A stretch of 64,000 nucleotides of DNA. Source: Cryptomeria japonica (lineage: Eukaryota; Streptophyta; Pinopsida; Cupressales; Cupressaceae). Where the stretch lies: contig NC_081409.1 of the NCBI RefSeq assembly GCF_030272615.1, positions 613,288,755 to 613,352,754 of the forward strand, read 5' to 3'. How positions within the stretch are numbered: the stretch's first letter is position 1; each line of letters begins with the position of its first letter. The position numbers and the translations under genes are program-made. Under the pieces are notes generated by a model. It ran no database searches and was not told the DNA's origin. It saw only the letters and a program-made list of their open reading frames with translations. Positions 1 to 9,249 of this stretch are shown here, piece after piece.

Positions 1-500
1 AATACTCTTTTCAAGGAAAACTAATTTCACTAAGTCCGCACTTAGACAATCTTTGAGAAAATCAATATCATAAACACTTGCAAATTTCACTGATTGAAAA
101 TTAAATTAGAAAACCCTTTATTTAATGCATCATTTGAAAATGTCATTCATTTCTATATAATTTCCAATTTCAACATTCCAACAAAGAATAAAATCCATAT
201 TAAACATTCAACCAAATAAAAATATGAATTATATTAAACAAAGTATCTATTTCCAAAATCACATTCAAATATAACCTTTAATTTAATTTCCCAAGCCTTA
301 ATTTACAAGCTAAATAAAAATAATTTCATATATATATATATATGAATATACATATATATATAAATATTAACAATAACTTTAATAAACAAAAATTTTAAAC
401 TAACATATAAAATTTAACATTAAAAGTTAACATTAAACTTCATCGCAGATTAATAAAATAGCGGCACATTAAAGAAAACCCACATGAGAGGGGAAAAAGG

Positions 501-690
501 CACGTGGAGGGCATGACCCTACTCACGGTAGTGTTGTTGCCGGAAGCAGTAGACACTACCTACCGATAGTGCTGCTACCGCCGATAGCAACCACTACTGA
601 CGGGTAGTGCTGCTACCCGCGTAGTAGTCACTACCGACCGATAGTGTTGCTACCGTGGTAGCAAGACACTACCGTCCCACGTGGTGGGGC
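501..690. repeat. GC-rich degenerate short-repeat block with two G-boxes
   Basis: In very AT-rich surroundings this 190-bp stretch is GC-rich. It is made of degenerate alternations of CACTACCG and its complement-like GGTAGTG, GCTGCTACC and GTTGCTACC, about 27 bp per double unit. A CACGTG palindrome stands at each side (501-506 and 678-683). It lies inside the long LTR-like repeat, where a related element carries its own minisatellite (52200-52310). Function unknown; it could be part of an LTR regulatory region. Confidence 0.55.
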
Positions 691-784
691 TAGCCCGCCA
701 CATGGGCAAGGGTTAATTTATTTATTTCTTTTTAAACATTCACTTAAAAATAAAAATAATTTCCAGTACATTTACTAGTAAACA

Positions 785-1217
785 GATCTAGTACCCAACA
801 TTTCCAAATCTTTGGCATGATATATTTTGATAAGGAAATTTGGAAACTAATAAAACACAACAGCCTCAAAAACATAAAGATCTTGGGCAAACTCAAATAA
901 ATTTTATAAAGATAAGAGGGATTGATCAATTTCTACACTTCTTCTCACACAGGAAGAATTCCTTGCATCATGCAAGAGGAAAATAAACAATTTTTTCCAA
1001 CATAAACCCCAAATCTTGGGCAAATAGAAACTAGTAAATACACAACAAACTAAATCTATTTCTTTCTATACCAAATAGAAGAGATAAACCAAGAACTAGA
1101 TTTTGCAAGAACAAATAACAAAAAACAAATAGAAAAATGAACCATTTCCTTCCCATATGCCCACATTTGATATGAATTCAACAAAATCATCAATAACAAC
1201 TACTCTTTGTTCAATCC
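785..1217. repeat. 433-bp direct repeat, copy A
   Basis: This segment is repeated at 2264-2696 with only about ten differences counted by eye. Both copies run from a GATC(T/C)AGTACCC start to a TTCAATCC end. Copy A is followed directly by the TGTTGG start of a Copia LTR at 1218. Confidence 0.9.
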
Positions 1218-2263
1218 TGTTGGTATTTTGGTAGGGTTTTTTCATTGATGTCAACACCTACTAAATACACCTACTTTAGAGATCTAGCAACGTTCACCGG
1301 CAAACAATAAATTGTGCAACAGTTACCGGTATATGGTTAACTGGCAGGATATAATGTTCATCGGTACCTGCAATGACATGAAAGACACTTGGTAACATCA
1401 AAGACATCATGTGGACACTTTATTTTGAAGTAATAATCATTGGTATATTCTTATTTACATATTTCCTTTTACCAGCAAATAGGTCCAGGTTATCTAGGGT
1501 TACACCGGCAGGTTTATCTTTTCCAGATCAGCATGGCACGCTATGGAGATGATTTATTATTGTTGTAAATGCATTAAGCCGACATGTTCAATCAGTTATT
1601 GCATCAGATATTGTATTATTTGTAAAATGTTTTTATTGTAATATCTTGTAGAGCCGACCTACTAAAATTGGTCTTAGGGTATGGTATAAATGTAAGATTT
1701 TATTTGTAAGATTAAGTGTGGAATGCGAAAAAGATTTAAGAAAAGGTATATGAGAGATAAAGCAGAGGCATACATGAAGACATCATTTGAAGGTGAAGTT
1801 AGGTTTTTGTAGTTAGGTTTTTGTAGAAGCATATCATCATTACACCAGTACTGAATCCAGCATATGAAGATGCTATTTTGTGCAGTACATTCTTATTGGA
1901 TTTAACCATCCAACTGTAGTCAGTGTGACTCCCATTTGTGATTGAGCAGTGAGCTCTAGGTTGTTGGCCTTTCTGCATGTGCAGACCCCTTTTGTACACT
2001 TACTATATGTAGTAGTATCATCTGATTGTGGGTAAGGTTTCCCACCATGGTTTTTCCCCTTACAGGGTTTCCACGTACAAATATTGATGTCATGTGTTGT
2101 GGATGACTTTGTGCTTATGTTTCATGCATTAATTCTTACCGGTAGAGCAATTTTCTATTAACACTGTTTACCAGCATACTTAACTGATTTACCAGTATTA
2201 AGCATTAAGTTGGTTAATAAGTTTTTGGTTTGAATTTATTTGACAACTGATTCACCCCCCCCT
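1218..2263 (+). mobile_element. Ty1/Copia LTR, 3' end truncated
   Basis: The sequence starts TGTTGGTATT. It carries the landmarks seen in the other Copia LTRs of this window: a CATTGATGTCAA phrase near the start, GAGCAGTGAGCTCTAGG, a (C/T)ACCATGGTTTTTCCC stretch, and ACTGATTCACCCCCCC near the end. It breaks off in the C run, where copy A' of the 433-bp duplication begins, so the usual CCAACA terminus cannot be assigned with certainty. No PBS or internal region follows, so it behaves as a solo or truncated LTR. Confidence 0.75.
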
Positions 2264-2696
2264 GATCCAGTACCCAACATTTCCAAATCTTTGGCATGAT
2301 ATATTTTGATAAGGAAATTTGGAAACTAATAAAACACAACAACCTCAAAAACATAAAGATCTTGGGCAAACTCAGAGAAATTTTATAAAGATAAGAGGGA
2401 TTGATAAATTTCTACACTTCTTCTCACACGGGAAGAATTCCTTGCATTATGCAAGAGGCAAATAAACAATTTTTTCCAACATAAACCCCAAATCTTGGGC
2501 AAATAGAAACTAGTAAATACACAACAAACTAAATGTATTTCTTTCTATACCAAATAGAAGAGATAAACCAAGAACTAGATTTTGCAAGAACAAATAACAA
2601 AAAACAAATAGAAAAATGAACCATTTCCTTCCCATATGCCCACATTTGATATGAATTCAACAAAATCATCAATAACAACTACTCTTTGTTCAATCC
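2264..2696. repeat. 433-bp direct repeat, copy A'
   Basis: Near-identical to 785-1217. It begins directly after the C run of the truncated Copia LTR. After its last TTCAATCC it continues into AACATTCAAC, which is probably the uninterrupted host continuation. Confidence 0.9.
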
Positions 2697-4019
2697 AACA
2701 TTCAACAAGAATCTACAAAGAGATTTTTTTTTAATTTTCAAACACACAAGAAGCAACTAAAACATTCAAAATTAAATTTTAAAACAAGAAGAGATTATCC
2801 AACCTTCAAAGCAAACCAGGAAGCAAATTGAGGAAGAGTTTCCAATCTTGCCAACCAAATCCAAATCCAAGTTCCTCCTCCAAAATGGTTTCCAAAATTT
2901 TCATCCAAATATCTGCCTCCCTTCTTCCCATGAACTTCCAAGAATATATGGGAAAAAATATATTTCAACTTAAACTTTCTAGGTTAAAACTTTTCTCTAC
3001 CAATCAGAATAAACTATTTAAAAAGTAAAAGCAATCAGATTTACCTTTTTCCATAAACAATTCTTTTCCAACAAAATAAAATACAAAAGTCATTTAATGG
3101 AAAGGTAAAAGGGAAAAGCTTTTATTTTTATTTGTTTTCTATTTCCATAATACTTTCTTTCTACATAAGCATTTGAAATTTAAATGGCAAGGCAATTACT
3201 TATTTCTTTTCCCAATATATTAATACAACTTTAACACAATAAAATAAGCCAATTTAACCATTTAATTCTAGCAATTCCTCTATTTAATTAAATCAATAGA
3301 CTTGAGAGCATAATAATCAACTAATTATTCCAACACAAAAATAGCATCCTTTACTCAATTAAATGACTATTCAAATAATCAGAAGCACACAAAATGAGGA
3401 ATGATCAAATGATGACTCACAAGATGAAACACTAAAGCATTCTGACTTGCATACTAGTCAAACGGAAAAGATGACCAACTGACAACACTCACATGAGTGT
3501 AACTGTGGTTCAAGTTAGGGTCCAACAACTATCTCCTCCACTCTCATCGGACATATAAGGCACACTCAGACCTATGAAACCAGGTGGAGTCAATACCCCG
3601 TACCTACTTGGTACTTGTACTTGCAATGTTTTGCATCAACGAATCACGCATGCATATAGACAAATATATAAAAATAGACACGCCATGCACATCGATGAAG
3701 GAGAGTTGTGACGTTCCCTGTCTCACCGAAATGAATGAATGAAAATTATCCCCTCGCATCCCATACACTTGCAAACACAAAACATATAAATAGCACATCA
3801 CACATATGAAGTAAATGTGTCAGTCCATGTCAGTAATCCATAAAAATCTCATTAAACATAAGTAATGAAATACTGCATGAAAGCATACACCACACATCTA
3901 GATAAAGCATGAAATAACATCACATAAAATCTGAATCAATATACAATAATGTTCCACTGAATAGTCAACTGAAGTCAACCATAAATACAAAAAGAGTCTA
4001 ATCAAGGAGGGGTATTACA

Positions 4020-5983
4020 TGACCCCTTAGGACACCATATGGTGTTGCTAGGGGTCATATGGTGTCCTAAGGTGTCATATGATGTTGTTAGGGATCATAT
4101 GGTGTCCTAAGGGGTCAATGATGTTCTATGACCCCTTTGAACACCATATGACCCATAACGATACTATATGACCCTTTAAGACACCATATGGTGTCGTTAG
4201 GGGTCATATCATGTCCAATGACCCCTTAGGACACCATATGGCCCCTTTTAACATCCTAGTACATGACATGACCCCTTGTGAGACCATTTGACCCCTTAAG
4301 ACACCATATGGCATCGTTAGGGGTCATATGGTGTTCTAAGGGGTCATGTGGAGTCCTATGACCCCTTAGGACACCATATGACCCCTTAGGACACCATGTG
4401 GTGTCATTAAGTGTCATATGGTTTCCTATGACCCCTTAGGACACCATATGACCCCTTTTAACATCCTAGTACACTACATGACCCCTTGTGACACCATATG
4501 ATCCCTTAGGACACCATATGGTGTCGTTAGAGGTAATATGGTGTCCTAAGGGGTCATATGGTGTCCTATGACCCCTTATGACACCATATGATGCCTTTTA
4601 ACATCTTAGTACACAACATGACCCCTTGTGACACCATATGACCCCTTAGGACACCATATGGTGTTGTTAGGGGTCATATGGTGTTATTAGGGGTCATATT
4701 GTGTCCTAAGGAGTTATATGGTGTCCTATGACACCATATGACCCCTTAGGACACCATATGGTGTCGTTAGGGGTCATATGGTGTCCTGTGACCCCTTTTA
4801 GCATCCTAATACATGACATGACCCCTTGTGACACCATATGACCCCTTAGGACACCATATGATCCCTTAGGACACCATATGACCCCTTTTAACATCCTAGT
4901 ACATGACATGACCCTTTGTGACACCATATGACCCCTTAGGACACCATATGGTGTTGTTAGGGGTCATATGGTGTCCTATGGCCTCTTAGGACACCATATG
5001 ACCCCTTTTAACATCCTAGTACATGACATGACCTCTTATGACACCATATGACCCCTTAGGACACCATATGACCCTAAGAAGGGATCATATGGTGTTCTAA
5101 AGAGTCATATGGTGTCCTATGACCCCTTAGGACACCATATGACCCTTTTTAACATCCTAGTACACGACATGACCTCTTATGATACCATATGATCCCTTAG
5201 GACACCATATGGTGTGGTTAGGGCTCATATGGTGTTTTATGACCCTTTATGACACCATATGACCCCTTTTAACATCTTAGTAAATGACATAACCCATTGT
5301 GACACCATATGACCCCTTAGGACACCATATGGTGTCGTTGGGGGTCATATGGTGTCGTTAGGAGTCATATTGTGTCCTAAGGGTTCATATGGTTTCCTAT
5401 GACCCCTTAGGATACCATATGACCCCTTTTAACATCCTCGTACATGACATGACCCCTTATGACACTGTATGAGCCCTTAGGACACCATATGGTGTTGCTA
5501 GGGTTCAGATTGTGTCGTTAGGAGTCATATGGTGTCCTAAGGGGTCAGATGGTTTCCTATGACCCCTTAGGACACCATATGACCCCTTTTAACATCCTAG
5601 TACATGACATGACCCCTTATGACATCATATGACCCCTTATGACACTATATGGTATCTCTAGGGGTCATATGGTGTGGTTAGGAGTCATATGGTGACCTAA
5701 GGGGTCATATGGTGTCTTATGACTCCTTAGGACACCATATGACTATTTTTAACATCCTAGTACACGACATGCCTCGTTATGACACCATATGGTGTCGTTA
5801 GGGGTCATATGGTGTCGTTAGGGGTTATATGGTGTCCTAAAGGGTCATATGGTGTCCTATGACCACTTAGGACACCATATGACCCCTTTTAACATCCTAA
5901 TACACGACATGACTCCTTGTGACACCATATGACCCATTTAGAAACCATATGTTGTCGTTAGTGGTCATAGGACACCATATGAC
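4020..5983. repeat. 2-kb minisatellite, 20-bp unit in both orientations
   Basis: The array is built from ACCCCTTAGGACACCATATG (20 bp) and its reverse complement, with single-base variants. Because CATATG is itself palindromic, the two orientations meet at shared CATATG centres. A longer motif, CCCCTTTTAACATCCTAGTA then CA(T/C)GACATG, recurs about twelve times at spacings of roughly 90 to 210 bp (for example 4250, 4461, 4601, 4801, 4891, 5011, 5151, 5271, 5431, 5591, 5751, 5891), all near multiples of 20. The array starts at the terminus of the LTR-like repeat. Short ORFs inside it are repeat artefacts. Confidence 0.95.
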
Positions 5984-7124
5984 AATAAATAGTTAATTAA
6001 TTTATTTCTCAACAACTTTATAGATAACCTAAACACCTATGTGAATACTAATTCCCAACACCATCCCCCTAGTGTCAACATGGGGATAAAGTACTCACAT
6101 GAACTTGAACTAGAATCACATGCCTACACATACTTTTAGGTTTGCATACTGCTCTCTGGATCTTGTTGCTCACCTACATACGAGAACTTATCTCGCTTTC
6201 ACTTCAAGTGAACTCATCACTGGTTGACCACACTTCTGAGAAGTCTAATAGTCAAAGGATTTATATAGTCAATTGCTCTCTTATACAACTATTTACAATA
6301 TCGATGATGTCCATATTCTCCTCATTTCAGACTTTAACACTTCCAACTACAGTAAGCCCAACTCTTGTGGCTCATGGTCTTGATTTAAAGAAAAGACACC
6401 TTTCATTAACCTTTCATAGTTTTCACATAGGTTTACCACAAACCTATAGACAAACATGAACTCACTCATTTGTTCACCTCATATGGCTTTCTTGATTACT
6501 ACTAAGCTTTTCAAGATCCACAAACTGCATTCCACTATTGCTTTTTCTCAATACAACATTTTACATCAAGAAATTACATAATTCATACAAAAATAAAAAT
6601 GAAAGAAAAGAAAATACCACTAATACAAAAATAAACCTCATTATTAGCAACTAAAGATGCGTTATTATCCTCCAACCTCTTATGCATCCATTCTCTAATT
6701 AATTTACTACTTAGCAAATTTGATTTTTGAGACTCATCAATTATAAAGAAAGAATATATCCTCCCATTACATTATAATAACTAGAGAGAGTATCCCATAA
6801 GTAGAGAGAGTATCCCATTCATTTCTGGATTTTTCATTTTGAAGGAAATCAAAGAGTGTCTTGAGTGGAATAGGAATGAAGGAAATCAAAGAGTCTCTTA
6901 AGTAGAATAGGAATCAAGAAACAAGTGGCAACATTGTGAACAATGTCGTGAGGTCTGCCTGGATCATCTACGCTCTTTTTCATCATTGTTCACACGTCCT
7001 TAGCCCCACTTTTATAGACTAATCCATGTGTGAGTGCTCACATCTCCACAAAGCTTATGCCCTTATGTTTTGCCAATTTCAACACATTAGCCGAACATTC
7101 ACATTGTCTCTCCAAATTTGCTAT
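5984..7124. other. Intergenic, no gene recognised
   Basis: AT-rich sequence. A 105-codon frame at 6142-6459 (+) has no recognisable domain and no codon or family signal. A phrase with CATCCCCCTAGTGTCAACATG at 6062-6081 faintly recalls retroelement 3' regions but cannot be assigned. Confidence 0.5.
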
Positions 7125-7654
7125 CTAATGTTTTGCACTAAATGCTAGACTCAAGTTCACCAACAGCTGATAACTATGGTGGACTACTATCTTATCCATT
7201 TCAATAAACTCAGCCCAGGTCACCTTGGTGGGCATTTCTTGAATGAGGTAGATGGAGAGTTTTCTTTGGCACCTTATCATGTTTGCAGGGTTTCCTCGTG
7301 AGCTATCCAAAGAAGCATTAACACCAACCCACAATTCTTTTGAATGCTGCATGTAGTACGTCACCAAGTAATTCTCACAAGTGGGCATTAATGCTGAAGG
7401 TACGTGAAACATTGTATACCTCGCTTGCAAGGCATTGTTAATTCCTTGATAGATGCCTCAATTTCATTAGCTTGTGGTAGAATCTCCTCTTTTATATCAT
7501 CATTTGCCTTCACCTCGTTGGCGATATTGCACTTCATCTGTAGCTCCACGCTCACCATCACCTTTGTTGTTGTTCTAGAGACACTTTGGCTAAGACTATT
7601 AATATCTACCACCATACAAGATAAACAACATTCTTTAATCCTATTATTGTACAA
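7125..7654 (-). pseudogene. Unidentified ORF pair, possible broken gene fragment
   Basis: Two overlapping minus-strand frames lie end to end: 7654-7388 (88 codons, rich in Glu, Lys and Val) and 7430-7125 (101 codons). Read in order, the second frame could continue the first after one frameshift near 7400-7430. The amino-acid composition is balanced and not repeat-like, which is unusual for this region. I do not recognise the protein. It could be a decayed exon or chance. There is no start-site or splice evidence. Confidence 0.25.
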
Positions 7655-8340
7655 GTTTTATTCAATTAAAAATATAAAATAAACATTACTACTATTTTTA
7701 TTTTTATAGTAAAATATAATAAAATGAAAACATTTAAAATTTATATTCAAGAAGATAATTTGTTGTCAAGATTAGAAACTTATAATTATATAGATTTATA
7801 AAATATTGATAAAATAGAGATTAATATTAATGACTTATTTGTTCAATTTAAACATTATTTGAATGATCACACAATCATAATTTTTCTTACAATTTTTAAT
7901 AATAAAAAATTAAAAATAGTTGATCTATTATTTTTATGAACTAAAATTTACCAAATAATAATTAACATAACCTAAATTTCTAAAACAGTAATAGCTATCA
8001 TGAAAAACAAGAGGAAAGTCATGAAGTTTCCCACAATACCACCACCACCAAAACCCCACAAACTAAAGACAATTTAAAATATAGGACCAATAGTCAACCC
8101 TCATCATTTTGAAAAAGATCGAGAGATACATTAGCTTGGTCAAGTGATAAGGAATCTTAATTAGAAACATTCCATCTTCAATGATAGAAGTCCATTTGAC
8201 TAAAGAATCAACAACAACATTCTATTATCAAAGAATATAAACAAAGGAGCTACAATCAAACTTTCAAGAAAGATATTGGATTTGAGCCACTAAATAAGCC
8301 AATCGTCAAAAGAGTCGTCAAATCTCTTCCTTTCCAAAAG
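7655..8340. other. AT-rich intergenic stretch
   Basis: Very AT-rich, no credible ORF and no clear repeat. I see nothing assignable. Confidence 0.5.
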
Positions 8341-8999
8341 AGAAACTAAAATCATAGAATTCATCTCATAGATAACTTGTTTCCCAAGCTTTCCCCAAAG
8401 CTACAAAAAGAATATGGACTTTCATCTGACTATTAGTAGCAAATGTTGTAGTAGTAAAGAAACATGAACCAAACCAATAATAGAAAAATAAGCCAAACCA
8501 ATACTAACACATCCAAGACCACCAATCCCAATAGCACAAGATTTAAAACTTTTCACTATTGCCCTTCAATCTACACTATGGTTGAACACAATGCAAGAAA
8601 AGCATTTAAATCTTGCACATTTTGAAAGAAGAAAAATGGTCGTCCTAAATTTTCATAAACATTGCTAGAAAGAAACTAAAATCATAGAATTCATCTCACA
8701 GATAATTTGTTTCCCAAACTTTCTCCAAAACTACAAAAAGAATACGGACTTCATCTGATTATTAGTAGCAAATGCTGTAGTAGTAATAAAGAAAAATGAA
8801 CCAAACCAATAATAGAACAATAAAGCAAACCAATACTAGTACATCCAAGACCACCAATCCCATTAGCACAATATTTAAAACTTTTCACTATTGCCCTTCA
8901 ATCTACATTATGGTTGATTCTAAAATTTCATAAACATTGGTAAGAAGCTGATGAGCTAAAATAAAACTTCATACTTGGTCTCCACTTCCATTCCAAAGG
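8341..8999 (-). mobile_element. Probable LINE remnant with a 330-bp tandem duplication
   Basis: On the minus strand several short translated stretches recall the region downstream of plant LINE reverse transcriptase: a FLWNGSG-like phrase near 8970-9000 and an IGIGGLGCVSI-like phrase near 8535-8500. No frame stays open. A segment of about 245 bp occurs twice in direct orientation, at 8341-8585 and 8671-8917 (offset 330 bp), with scattered substitutions. The duplication is certain. The LINE assignment is tentative. Confidence 0.35.
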
Positions 9000-9249
9000 A
9001 AACAAATGATACAAATATTAGTCTAGACAAATACACCTAAAATTACAGCAGTTTTTCTTTGCTTAAACTATGAGCTGGGTTGCTACAGGATTAATAACTA
9101 TCAGTTTACAAAGCTAAAAGGATATGTTTTTCATGGTTTATTCAGTGCCATGCTTTGAAGCAAAAGCAAATAAGGTCTGATATGATATACCAGGGAAGAA
9201 ACAGCAGCCCATGTAAGATTTATATAGCATAATACAGTTTTTAAAAGGC

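Larger units (their letters stand above)
1..4019. repeat. Right part of a long non-coding LTR-like repeat
   Basis: No coding frame is convincing here. The block ends with GGGTATTACA at 4019, which read backwards is a TGTAATACCC terminus. Its last kilobase shares its plan with the end of the complete element at 49586-54384: a lysine/glutamine-type AC-rich stretch, then AT-rich DNA, then a shared phrase around CTCAGACCTATG..CCAGGTGGAGTCA (3565-3600 here, 53870-53900 there), and finally GTCAA-rich sequence before TACA. I infer a related, older copy whose left end lies outside the window. It is interrupted by a Copia LTR at 1218-2263. The minisatellite at 4020 starts immediately after its end. 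Confidence 0.5.

Noticed and set aside
4706-4927. 73-codon minus-strand ORF in the minisatellite
   Set aside because: Its repeated residues simply follow the 20-bp unit.
4020-5983. CRISPR array
   Set aside because: Units are contiguous variants in both orientations, without unique spacers, in a plant nuclear context.
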